A stretch of 64,000 nucleotides of DNA from Lindgomyces ingoldianus (taxonomy: Eukaryota; Ascomycota; Dothideomycetes; Pleosporales; Lindgomycetaceae): positions 354,051 to 418,050 of the forward strand of contig NW_022985187.1 in the NCBI RefSeq assembly GCF_010093535.1, written 5' to 3'. Below are positions 1 to 11,257 of this stretch, piece after piece; position 1 is the stretch's first letter; each line of letters opens with the position of its first letter. Both the position numbers and the translations under genes were made by a program. The notes under the pieces are model-generated. The model did not search any database. It was not told the origin of the DNA and was given only the letters and a program-made list of their open reading frames with translations.

Positions 1-749
1 GTTTGCGGGATCGCCAGTCTTGAAGGAGTTTTTGTTCTCATGAGTGTGGAACGAAAGTACATATTTTAATGGCTTCCTTGTGAATATATAATTATTGGAC
101 TTCTTGGACATGAATAAATACAGACCTTTTCTTTAGGATCTATACCTGAATGAAGGAGAAGACCAGGCGGTGTGCGGAAGCGTTATCAAAAGTTATGGAA
201 TCTTGAGACTGTCGGGGCACAGGAGCTACAGGATGACGGCCCTGGGTCGACCATTGATTAACACAATATCAAAGGCTTGAATGATACCACCAATAGCGAG
301 CAGAAGCCATAGGGCCCGTCAATCAGCATACCGGACAATCGCCAATCCTTCAGTGAACGGTATCCGGACGTTGAGGTGAAGAAGTTCGGAAAACACATCC
401 GCGCAAATGATTGGCCCACGCCGGCTGTGGCGTTGTTCTCCGGCTCTCTTCAAGAAATCTCGAAATTTAATTCGCTAATTATTTCCTCAAGAATGTTCTG
501 GTATAGAGAATAATTGGATAATTGGACTGTCCGAGGGATCTGAATTGAATTGTGACGTCTCCAGGCCTCAGCATGCACATCTGCGCGCACCTCGCACCAA
601 GGCAGCTTCGCCTGAGAAAACAGCCCAGACGAACCACCCCCTTTACCCTTCAGTTCATGCCGCAACCACGGAATCACGACCTCTCAATGGCCGATTCCCT
701 GCGCTAATTGTGAGGAAATGATGAGCCCGCGAGGACAGCGAATATAGCG
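1..749. other. Left flank, no gene called
   Basis: I see no supportable gene here. Short frames are open from the window edge on the + strand (one ends with TGA near base 42, another with TAA near base 69), so the first bases could be the 3' end of a gene lying to the left, but too little remains to identify it. The part next to 750 should hold the leader and promoter of the SAS4-like gene. Confidence 0.4.
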
Positions 750-2402
750 ATGCTCACCATGGCCAATCTGTCACGGCCTCCTCTGCGCTCTTCTACTGAG
801 CGGCGCGGGAGGCAAGGCAAGTCGCCTGCCACGACCGACGAGAACAGCACCCACACGCAGCACAACAATACGGCCGTCTCGACGCGCCGGTCGTCGAGAG
901 GCGCGCCGCTGGTCGCCCTTAATGACGAGCCTGCACCCGCAGCAATTGTCACGCCGGCTGCGACATTGGGCAAGGCTGTACCGGCGCCGCTCGCGAGGGC
1001 GAACTCGAGGAAGAGGCCAACAGCGGCCTTGAGTGCTGACGCGACAACCACGATAGCCGACACGAGACCCCCGACCAAAGTCACAGTGACACAACCACAT
1101 GGCAAGCTGCTGCAAGTCACCAACGGAGTCCCGACTAAGCTGGGCATCGGTGAGGATGAGCATCCTTCTGGTGTATCGACCCCCAAGGCGGCAAACGGGA
1201 TTGGGGCCGCAGTAGTAGTAGCAGGTCTCACCGTCCCAGTGCAGTCAGCGGCTACACAGACGACGCAGACACAGGACAAGAGGAGCCTACGCAGTCAGGA
1301 CGGCGGGTCGCGGCTAAAGAGCGACCTATCCATCTACTTTTCGAACTATGACGATATCATTGCGGATGTGCCTCAGCCCCCAGGTATGCTCCTTCTGTAC
1401 ACGGCATTGCAATTGGGGTGGAGTCTGACTACTACAGAGTTCCTCGATCTCGAAACACCAATCTACGTTGTCGATGAGCCTCTCAAGACCACCAAACCCT
1501 CTGAGCTAGCCACATCCACGCCATCACGCCCTTCTGCCAGTCCCAACCGGTCTCGGAAGTCTCGAGCCCGCACTCCCCAAAATGTCGTCTATCCGGCCCC
1601 TCTGCATTCCTCGCAGGCCTCAACCACCTTCCAAGTCCTCGACTACTCCACCATAGCCCGCCACCTCCGCAGCGATAATGAAGAAGACCCTCTCGCTGAC
1701 CCGGTCTACCTCATCCAACACCGCCGGGCCGAACGCAAAGAGAAACAGCTTCGCAATATTGAAAAAGAGCGTGCCATGCATGAAAAAGTGCAGCTCGAGC
1801 GGCTACTCGACGGGCTGCAGGGGCCAGACTGGCTCAAAGTAATGGGCATAACCGGCGTCACGGACGGTGAGCGGAAAGACTGGGAGCCGAAGCGGGACTA
1901 CTTCGTCAAAGAAGTCGAGGCATTGGTGGACAAATTCCGGATATGGAAGGAAGAGGAGAAGCGTCTGCGGGCTGAGAAGGAAGCCGCCCTTGCTGCTCGT
2001 GAGGAGGGTGAGGACGACGACGACGAAGACGAAGATGAAGATTCTGACGTCGTTAGCCCTAATGGTGTAGACTCTACTAGGATTTCAGAGCAGCACCAGC
2101 GTGAGAAAGAAGCCCCCCCTCCTAAACCGCGGCGACCTCCCAGACCACAAGGATTTTTGCTTCTTCTGCCGCCGGAGCCTACGACACCTTTTACATCCTT
2201 CTACGCTAAACCTCACCTGCGGGCAACTGCGCTTGGCAAACATCGCCATGGCAGAAATGCAAGTGCATTTGGACAGCCGATACCAGAATTCGAAGAACAT
2301 GAGTTTGAACCCCCAGAAGAGTATCTTACGCCTGAGGCACTGAGGGATCATGCGCGGAAACGGAGACGGCAGAAGAGGGAGAGTGGGGTGCAGAAAACGT
2401 AA
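750..2402 (+). CDS. SAS4-domain (something about silencing) protein
   Basis: Predicted chromatin protein with the SAS complex subunit 4 domain. In yeast Sas4 is part of the Sas2 histone H4K16 acetyltransferase complex; that role is transferred here by family only. The frame is open from ATG 750 to the stop at 2402, but I infer an intron at 1384-1437 (GTATGC donor, CTGAC branch, CTACAG acceptor, 54 nt, a multiple of three). Exons 750-1383 and 1438-2402 then give 532 aa. Splicing joins the conserved-looking stretch ending DDIIADVPQPP directly to EFLDLETP. The N-terminal ~190 residues are Ser/Thr/Ala-rich and disordered. The domain core carries YLIQHRRAERKEKQLRNIEK, a charged helix (EKVQLERLLDGL) and an acidic run of Asp/Glu. 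The C-terminus is basic (ARKRRRQKR), consistent with a nuclear protein. The next gene converges on it across 2.5 kb. Confidence 0.8.
   Translation: MLTMANLSRPPLRSSTERRGRQGKSPATTDENSTHTQHNNTAVSTRRSSRGAPLVALNDEPAPAAIVTPAATLGKAVPAPLARANSRKRPTAALSADATTTIADTRPPTKVTVTQPHGKLLQVTNGVPTKLGIGEDEHPSGVSTPKAANGIGAAVVVAGLTVPVQSAATQTTQTQDKRSLRSQDGGSRLKSDLSIYFSNYDDIIADVPQPPGMLLLYTALQLGWSLTTTEFLDLETPIYVVDEPLKTTKPSELATSTPSRPSASPNRSRKSRARTPQNVVYPAPLHSSQASTTFQVLDYSTIARHLRSDNEEDPLADPVYLIQHRRAERKEKQLRNIEKERAMHEKVQLERLLDGLQGPDWLKVMGITGVTDGERKDWEPKRDYFVKEVEALVDKFRIWKEEEKRLRAEKEAALAAREEGEDDDDEDEDEDSDVVSPNGVDSTRISEQHQREKEAPPPKPRRPPRPQGFLLLLPPEPTTPFTSFYAKPHLRATALGKHRHGRNASAFGQPIPEFEEHEFEPPEEYLTPEALRDHARKRRRQKRESGVQKT
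1384..1437 (+). other. Predicted 54-nt in-frame intron of the SAS4-like gene
   Basis: GTATGC donor, CTGACTAC branch region and ACTACAG acceptor lie inside an otherwise continuous reading frame. Retention would insert 18 mostly hydrophobic residues (GMLLLYTALQLGWS...) into a polar conserved segment, which argues for removal. Confidence 0.75.
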
Positions 2403-4927
2403 AGATGCGTACAACACAACAGAAACGTGAGTTTTGAGGATTCTACTCTACATATCAAGTATACCCTTTTCTATACTTTTAGACCTGAGCGTCCATTCTG
2501 GATGATCAGCCGGGGTTTGTTGGCTCGGGGCGTTTATTCGGGTGTTGATGGTGTTCGTAACGTGCATTAAGTTCAGGCCCGTCCTCTCTTGAGATGTGTG
2601 CCTGTTGTGGATTTCAGTCATGATGATAGCGACTGTGGAAGCCCTGTATATTATTTGGTGTTGAAGCAAAAGTGAGGGGACTTCAAGGTTGTATTAACGC
2701 ACGTAATTGGAACGCCAATGCATGCCAGCTACAGACGTAGTGTTCTTTATATGTCATGTTAAGTAAGGTCTGCCCTTTTAGTCCTACTACGAATCGTCCA
2801 AATCTCTCTCCATGTGTCGTGGCATCTTCTCCTACATAGCGCCACGCCCACATATCTCTATCGTATTTACAACGCAAACAAGCGATGTGCGATGTTCGAT
2901 GACTGCCGTATGTAACCCCCTCTTTCATGATTCTTAGAATGACCATCGTGCAGTGTATCAAAGGAGTATCGTTTCCACTCAAGACATCACGGGTCCGCTC
3001 TGTAGCGTTTACAAACAGCCTTTTACTCGTTGAAAGTCTCTCACCAGTATACGGCCATTATTGAAGTGGACCTGTAAGGAAGTGCCAGGAAGAAGTATCT
3101 AAACACTGCTCCTCCGCCTCTGGAGTTTCCTCCCTTCTTTCTTCCTTACCACCCGAGGGATATGAGGCCTGCCTTAAAAAAATGTCCCACAGCTTGTCTT
3201 TATTTCCTGCCCTCGAAAATCCCCAATGAAGCGGCACTTGTGATTACTTCCGCCAGGGTTTTCTCTTGAGAATAAAGTTAGGCAGTCGAAGATATGGTAG
3301 TAGTTTTCGAGCCCCCCTCTAGAGGCGCTCACGATAAATTTAGTAAAAAGAGCTTTGGTGATCGTGGGCTCAAAAAATACGTTGAGCGAGGTCTACGAGG
3401 ACTCTAGCAGGGCCCTTCTCTCCCTTCTGGGAAAGATTTTTTTTTACAGTGTAAAGATGGCTGTTTGGAGATAGTCAAATCCCTTTTATAGATAACGCCT
3501 GTGGAAGAGTTTCAATAGTCCTGGACTCAAGAAATATATGGAGAAAGAGCATGCGTTTACTTCCCCGGCCTTTTCTCTTCCGGGATAGAATCCTCATCGC
3601 AAAAAACTATCTTATCAAGGGGGACTCTCTTCTCTTTCCGTCGCTGCCCGCCCCGCGACCCAGAGAAAAGGGTTGAAATTTCTAACGAAATGCACAATGC
3701 GGATCCTTCGGAGATGGAAACTCTATGAGGCATATTGTTTGTTTAGTTCAACAGAGCAGCCATACTCTTACCACATATCCGCGCTTCAACTACCACCTGC
3801 CTTGGGAACCGCGGTGAGTTTCTAGAACGAATTCCTTGCGTCAAAATTGGGATAATTTCATCAAATGTGTTGCCGGCGGTTTCTTGACCTCTCGAATCCC
3901 CTTTACGAGTCCGAACGCTTCCACAGTACATCCGCTTTTCTCACAATCCAGAAGAACCGCATAATATGTGTTTCCCTGAGGCTTAATCTTCCATTAGATT
4001 CCTCGTTATTCGAAAACCGCAGACTGGAACTAGTAGGGGTCTGTTTGCTTGCATGATTAGCCTTCACCTCTCATTCCTAGTAGTTAAGTTAATACAAGCA
4101 AAGCGCATTATCGTTCTACTTCTTCCTCAGCCTCCAAGTTTAGTGCAATAACGGCTTACAAGTATGGAAGAGGGACCAGGTCTTCTTCACGACCTGAAAT
4201 ATACAATCGTTTTCTCGTGCCCGAATCTGACAATAGATATGACTTGGTGTCATCCGATTCTATCACATGTACCCCTATATTCTGAATCACTGAGGGAAGA
4301 GTACAGCATCAGGAGGAGAGAGCGACATATCCTGCGAGCACCTTCTAGCTTTGGAAATGGATATATTGGGGAGGACTGGAAGTCAATTGTAGAATTTACC
4401 TAATAATAATTTGTTGGAATATGTACCTCGACTATCTCTAACAGCTTTGTCTAAGGCTGGTGCAAAGAAACAGAACGAATATTTGTACGTGTGAAAATGA
4501 TGCAGATATTACTTTAGGTTGAACTACAAATTGTAGACAGTAGTTAAATTAATTACTTTTTTGCGTTGTGAAGTTTATTTGCACTTGAAGTCGTTCAACG
4601 CTGGTGAAGGAGCTCACTCCACTTATTAAGTTCATTATTTCTACAAGCTAAGCAAGAAAACAAGGAAAGAGAAAACGCTACACAAGATGCAATACAATAT
4701 TCCAAAGTTTTGCTAAAACCCGCCCTCAAGTTTCATTACTATGTTCCCCTGAATGCTGGCTGTCCTATGCTATGCTGGTCTATCCAAATGCAACCGCTTG
4801 TCCAGTCCTGTCCAGTTTTGTCGGATCCGAATATCCCCACCTTTTTCTACGAATCCGTACCTAATACAATCCATCTTCAATATCCATCAAGCCTACGAAT
4901 CTGTGATGCTATTTTGAAGAGCCTCCC
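2403..4927. other. 2.5-kb convergent intergenic region
   Basis: This lies between the 3' ends of the SAS4-like gene (+) and the PhoD gene (-). It is relatively AT-rich, with many stops in all frames. The few short frames have no recognisable protein content. I saw no tRNA, transposon ends or repeat arrays. It must contain both 3' UTRs and terminators. Confidence 0.5.
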
Positions 4928-7900
4928 CTACCGCCAAATCTTCCACCTACTTTTCGGCTTTGGAGGGGCAAAACTATGCACAGACTCCCCCTCCTCGTCA
5001 CTATAAGCGTGCCTCCCATCATCACTCACACCCTCATCCTCATCATCGGCATATCGTCCCCCACCTAGATACCTCGCACCAACCCCTGCATTTCCAGTCC
5101 TCCCGCCACCAGAAAAGTAATCCCCACCGCTCCGGTCTCCACTCCCGCTTGTATCATACTTCCCGCCGGGCTTCGCGTAAGGGCTTCCAGGTCCCCCACC
5201 TACGATCGCGGGATGCGGGGGATATGATTCGCGTTTCTTTTGTCGGGGAGTGGGGTGCGATGTACTGGGGGTGTGCGCTAGAGTGTGGGCTTCATGCTCG
5301 AAGTGTTCGCCGCGGTGGTGTCCAAGGATGCCGCCCATGCTGCGCCTCTGGGCCTTTGGTTCGGGCACTGGAGGCGGGAGTTTCGGCGTGGGATTCATAG
5401 CTGCAGCGGGGAGTTGTGATTTGTGGCTGGAGTTATGACTGCCGACTGGTTTGCGCGTGGGTTGTGGAGGGTAGCCGGGGGTGAGGCTGGGAGGATGGGC
5501 TTGAGATTGGGAAACTGTATGCTGTTGCACTGAGCGCGTGTGGAGGCCTGATGTGAGGGGAGCGGAAGCGTGACGGTCTGGCGTGGCGGTGGAAGCAGAG
5601 ACAAGTCTGTTTAGCGTTTCTTCGTGTCTCTGTGCGCTGACGGCGCGGTCTGCTGCGATTGCCTCTGCTGGGGTGGGCACGTTAGTATAGGCTGTGGAGA
5701 CACTGGGTGTGCGTTTTTTAGATATGCCGGGAATGAGAATGCGCGGTCCGACTTTGTACCTCTGTCTTGTGCGCTCCTCGTCATCTACCTCTCCCAAATC
5801 ACCTGAGTCATCAGACCTTTCATCCAGGTCGCTGCCAGAATGAGAGTAGCCGTCGTCACCAACGGTCCGGTGTTTTCGACCACCGCCGAATACACTGAAA
5901 ACGCTGCCAATTCGGGTCTTCCGACGTTGCTTTTGAATGACCCCTGCGTCTGGCTCAGTGTAGTGGAGAGCGGGGATAAGAAGACGGTACGGCGTAGTTA
6001 TGCCTGAGGGGTCTTTTTGAGAGACCTCTAGGTTGAGACATATATCAAGTCCATCTTCTAGATTGATATATGCGCCTTCTCTCTTCATACCATTTTTGCC
6101 TAGAACACTCGGACGCCGCTGGAAGGGGTTCGGGGGTTCCGTAGAGATGCTGGGATCACGGTTTGAGGCGGCGAATGAATTCCGGTTCCGAGGGTTAGGC
6201 AGGCTATGCGCAGACCCGGGTGGGTTGATCGAATCCACGGAACCGCGACGACGAAAGAGACTGGTTAGAGAGTTGCGACGAGATCGAGGGCGTTCTGGGG
6301 AGAAGGACGATTGGGGGATTTGAGCTTCCTCGGCGGCGGCGTAGGCTGGGTTGTTGTGGTAGGCTACAGGAGGTCCACGATCTCGGCCTCGCCGTCCAGT
6401 ATTACTCAATCTTCGAACCATTTGGCCGGGTGTGTAGTCTGAAAGCGCTGTAGGGAGCCCCGGGGCTCTTTCTGCACCTGGCGATGGTGGAGGAGATGGG
6501 GTTGAAGTAGGCGTGTGGCCCGGTCTGTATTCTCGTAGGCTACACCAGTTTCGGCGGGGCAGTAAATGAGTGTTGTTCCTCTTCTTGCCATCGACATCGT
6601 GAGTGAAGAGAGGAATCATGTCTTCGTCTGTGAACGGGTCAAGGTGGTGTATCTTGTTCCGTTTGTTCAGAATATCCGCCATCATTTCAGGTGGCGGTGT
6701 ATTCACGATTGCGGAGCTAATAATGTTCGGCATATACCGATGGTCCTTGTCCTTCGGAATATTGAGCTTCTTGTTCGTGAAGAATTGGCCGACTGCTGCG
6801 AGGTGGACGTCGCCTCCTAATATAGTTACTCTAACAGACTTGGTCGAGGCGATGTGCTGCAACTCGCGGATAAACCAGTTCCGTTCCTCTTTGTGGTGTT
6901 TTGCTGTCCAATGGTCGTCAAGGTCGTCCAATATCTCAACTCCACCGTCGAACTTGTTGACGAAGTTGCCGAGGAGTCCTGCTCGTCCGAGCGCTTTGAT
7001 AGGGTCCATCAACCTGCTTGTAAGAAGGTTTTCCAAAAAGTTGAGCCTAGGATAGGCGATCGGCACGCCGAGCAGCACGAGCAAGTGCTTCGTTTCTCCT
7101 TTAATGATTTCGGCTTCAAGGCGGTCAAAGATTACGTCGTATGAGTCTTCAGTCATAATTTCGTCACGCTGGCGCTCGGTGCGGCAGTCGAGGCCGAGGA
7201 AAGCTATTGGGCGTCCAAGAAACATGAACACACTGCGGGACTGTTCTTTGATGTACGGTCCTGGATGGGCGCCAAGAGCCCACGAAGGCTCCGTCTTCTC
7301 CGTCTCAGCAACGACCGATTGATGTTGGAAGAGCATGTAGTATTTGAAAGCGATGGCCCCAAGGCCAGTGAAAACAGCTGTTTCCATGAAATGGTGGGGA
7401 TACGATCCATAGCCCTAATCAACGTTAGCTGTACGTTTACAAGTACGTGTGCATCTTCACTTACATCAATAATATCATGATCATCCCAAATATTGATCAT
7501 TGGGATCTGGGAGTTGGCCATTCCGAACAAACCTTGAGAGAACCACATAGAATACCGATCGAGATAGAATTGCTCAAGCTCAAGTTGCATTTCAGTAGAA
7601 AACGGGGTCGAATGCTTCTGTAGCGGATTCCGACTCTCGGTCCACGCCTTGAAAATTGTGGTCTGCCTCATTGCAGCATCATTATAAATTTGATCGCCTC
7701 CGCCAATCATAACGTGGAAGGGCCGAGTCTGGTGGTTGTTCAGTACATCTCGCCATAACGGGTCGGGTCCGCAGAACTCCTTCGGGTCGACACTTAAAGA
7801 GAAACCATTGCAGCTGTGGAACATGATGTTCATCATCTCGCCTTTTGCAGGAACCCAGAAGCCGATGGCAGGCCCACGGTTGATTCTGTAGGCGACGCGC

Positions 7901-10233
7901 GATTGTACAGATCCTAGTTCGATTTCGAGATTGAAGCGCCAGAAGGTGACTCCTCGTTCGGCGTGTAGTCGGACACCTGGTATCTCTTTAACCTTGCCGA
8001 CCTTTTCTCCATCCTTCCTACGGATCCGGGAAGTCTTTCGAGAATTGGGTGCATGGAGATCGGACGTGATCCTTGACTCTTGGAACAGACCGCTGTCGTC
8101 TTCGACCATGGACAAATCCTCTCCTTCAACAATTTCCTCGATAGGCTTTACGTACAGCGTCTTCCCAGAACGAGATACCTTTATTTCTCCTTCAATCGGG
8201 TCAACATATGCTGGGTTGAGATGTTGTTCGTCCGCATCTACTTCGGCTGGAGGTGGAGGTAGTAGGTCCATGGGCTGTTTGAATAACCGGAGGGTAGGCG
8301 GTTTTTCATACGACGATTTCGGATCCTCGGTCACGATCATAATGCTCCCTCTCCAGATCTCTCGTTCCTTTGCCCCTCTGCTTCTGTCTCTGCGGATGCC
8401 AGTGTAGCGCAGAAGAGGTCCACACTTGAGGTACAATGGGGGGTTGAACGATGTTTGGCCGGATGGCTCATCAACGTAGCCATCATAGGTAGTTATCCCT
8501 TGAGCATAGGCACTGGATCTTCGCCGATGTGTCAAGGAACTCTCCTCCCACCAGGCTTTCTTCGTGCTGTCCAACCGGTCTGGAGCATCCAGATCAAGGT
8601 CCTCCTCAGAAAGGGTCGCGACAGGGGCATTTTTCCATTCGTCAAGCATTGGGGGTGCGATATATCTTCTATCGGGCTCTTTTTGGTGTCCGAGGAGATC
8701 GGATAGATGATGATGATGGGATTCCTGTGAGTCCTGCGGGTGTGGTTCTGGCACTGAAGGCGCGAAACCAACGCGGGTACCACGTGTTGCAGCAGAGGTA
8801 ATTGGTGGCGCATTTGGCACTGGTGCACCCAGTGGCTGTGGAGAACTGACTCCTCTTGTCCCTTGTTTCTGCTCGAGTCGTTGTTGCTCCATCTCCATTT
8901 GTGCTGCCATGATGCCCCTACTGTCCCTTCGCCTTTCCGTCCCACCCAAGGAGCCATGCGGGGTTGGAGGAAGCTCCTTTGACAGTCTTTGGCTATCATG
9001 GCGTCCAATTCCAGCACCTGATGGCCTAGACGCATTCGGGCCATCATTCATCCCATACAGGCCCAGTCCAGTGGGTACTGGGACTGGCTTCCTCTCAACC
9101 AGTTGGGCGTTAGGGCCGGGCCCATCTAACCCTCGGGTGGCGGCAGTAGGGTCGCGGAAACTCGATCCTCGATTGACCCCAACGGGCTCTTTGCCTTTTG
9201 TGCTTGGCGTGCGACCGACGGTTCCGTCCACGTGAGACAATCTCTTATTCTGGCGTTGAGATCCGGATGAGGCGACACTAGAATGATAACGTAGATCTCG
9301 AGGTTGTGGAGGAGCTGTGGATCGGGGTGCCGTAGGATCCCATGGTTCAGTCAAGTCGTACATGGCGGGTCCATCATCCAGTTCTGGCGATTTGGGCGGG
9401 CCTTGCGTTGGCATCGATGCATGACGTCTGGTACTCACCGTACGGGCAGGCGCATGCCTGGTCCTTTCCGATCCTTGAACGGGCCCTGACACATTCCGCT
9501 GCTGCTTCGCTGCGGCTTCACGAACTCTTCGAGCCGCACTTTCAGCCTCGGCCTTTTCCTGGGCGGCAAGTTCTGCCTCCAGCATTCTGGCGCGTCTCTC
9601 CTCTTTGCTGATGTCGTCCAGCTTCCCCTCCAACTTCTGCAGTGGCGACCGGTCTGGAACGGAAGGTCTGCGCGCCTGCGAGTCTCTTCTCGCGACCCCT
9701 TCAACCGTGGCCGACATTGGCTCGGTGGGAGAAAATGGGGGGCCACGAAGCTCTTGCAGCCTTTGCGACGGAAGCTGAATGTTGGGCTGTTGTCTGCTTG
9801 CGTTGAGGTGAATGGTGGGATCTCGAGACCGCCCGGAGTAGGTCCTAGTAGGCACGTGGGATCGAGCGCTTCCCTTGGGAGCATACGGGTCTCGGTATGC
9901 TGTAGGAGGGGGTCCTCGGGGGGCATCAGGCGCGGCAGGGAGAGGTTCAGGTACAGCGCCTGAAGTTGGGGGGGGTATGTGCTGGCTCTGTCGCCGTCGA
10001 TGGGACGAGACTCGAGCCACTCCATTTTGGCCAAAGGTAGCCACTACGGGTCGCGCCGTGTTACTGGCTACGGCATTGGAGGGAGCGGGGAGATCGTTCT
10101 GTGCGCGCGTGGGCTGCAGGTCAGAAGGTCGTCGGTATGAGTTTCGCTTTTGCGGATAGCCTTCGGGGACGGGCTGGGGGGGAGGATTTGCTATGCGCGA
10201 CGCGTAAGATCCACTATTCCTGCGGTTCTCCAT
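4928..10233 (-). CDS. PhoD-like metallophosphatase, very large, two exons
   Basis: Member of the alkaline phosphatase D (PhoD) calcineurin-like phosphoesterase family. Two exons, 10233-7465 and 7414-4928, with a 50-nt intron 7415-7464 (GTAAGT donor, CTAAC branch, TTAG acceptor), give 1751 aa. The junction restores the motif WDDHDIID-GYGSYP around residue 923, a strong check on the splice. Catalytic-type motifs are GGGDQIYND (about 844-852), WDDHD (about 916-920) and GGDVH (about 1123-1127), all expected metal-binding signatures. About 540 disordered Pro/Ser/Arg-rich residues precede the domain and about 550 follow it. The C-terminus ends KSRWKIWR, basic and aromatic, possibly membrane-associating. 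No signal peptide or transmembrane segment is evident, so a cytoplasmic or peripheral protein is likely. The substrate is unknown. The ATG at 10233 is followed by a plausible disordered N-terminus. The gene is divergent from KEX2. Confidence 0.88.
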
Positions 10234-11257
10234 TATATAGATGCTTCATATGGATGTTTTTTTAAAGATGCTTCATATAGCTCTTAGCCAAGACCCGATG
10301 GCGCGCAAAGAGTGGAGTGGATGCTGGCAAAGGCTGGGACCAGGGTCACAGGAGGGTTCACGGCGTCCGGACGAATAGAGGGGATGCACCGTTTGGACAA
10401 GACTACTTCGACACGACGGCAATGGTGTACTGTATGAGATGCGAGGGCTTCCTAAAATAGACAGGCAGGGGCAGCGGCGGAGTATGGGGAGGAGTGATGG
10501 GAAAGGAGGCAGTGGCGCGGGCAACGGGTGGATGCAAGAAAGCGCTTCAACGCAAGGAATCAATTGCGCAACTGCGAAACGGGAGTATGTACATGGAAGA
10601 AGGGAGGAATGCGATGCATGGGGGGCATGGTGATATTGGTGTGCGAAAGGTGATGCGTTGTCCGCGAGGTTGGTTCGCCCAGCCCACCGAATTTCTGGCT
10701 GGCAGGGCTGGCCTCTCGCCGCTGGTCCCTGGCGCATCCACACCGCCTGCCCGTTCTGCCTGCCTCTGGTGCTAGTCCAGACACGGCAGGCCAAAGCCTC
10801 AAGAGATGGATGTGGCCTCCATTGCTGTCCTTTCACCGACACAGCACGTTTCAACCTTGGAACTCCCATCGTCCACTACACCCACACCCGCACCCGCTCG
10901 ACGCCTCTTCGTCGCCGTCCATTCACTCCACTCCCCATCTCTATCTCCTTTCTTCAGTAGTGGTGTCAGCAGCCCCGTCGATGCATCCTAAATTATTACC
11001 CGAATCGTAACCCTCCACCTCTTCCTTCCAAGGCTCCCAGCTGTTAGGCATCTCGTCCACCGCTCCCGCACTGCACCCACACACACCCACACTAGCCGCC
11101 GTTCTAACCCAAAGGCTACGATCGCTACTCCAGGCACATTCCGCTGCGCTCCCTTGTTCTTGACCCTGCTCCCTTCCAAATAGCCCCCAATATTCCTTTG
11201 ACACATGGTGAAGGCCCGCTCCTGCCTCCCCTCGACTTCCTCGTGAAGCGTCTCGCC
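10234..11257. promoter_or_regulatory. Divergent intergenic region, PhoD gene / KEX2
   Basis: This 1-kb interval separates two divergently transcribed genes and must hold both promoters. The KEX2 side (about 10860-11250) is pyrimidine-rich on the + strand, as is usual for filamentous fungal promoters and leaders. A TATATA-like sequence (tatatag) lies immediately upstream of the PhoD start codon. No conserved operator could be recognised. Confidence 0.45.
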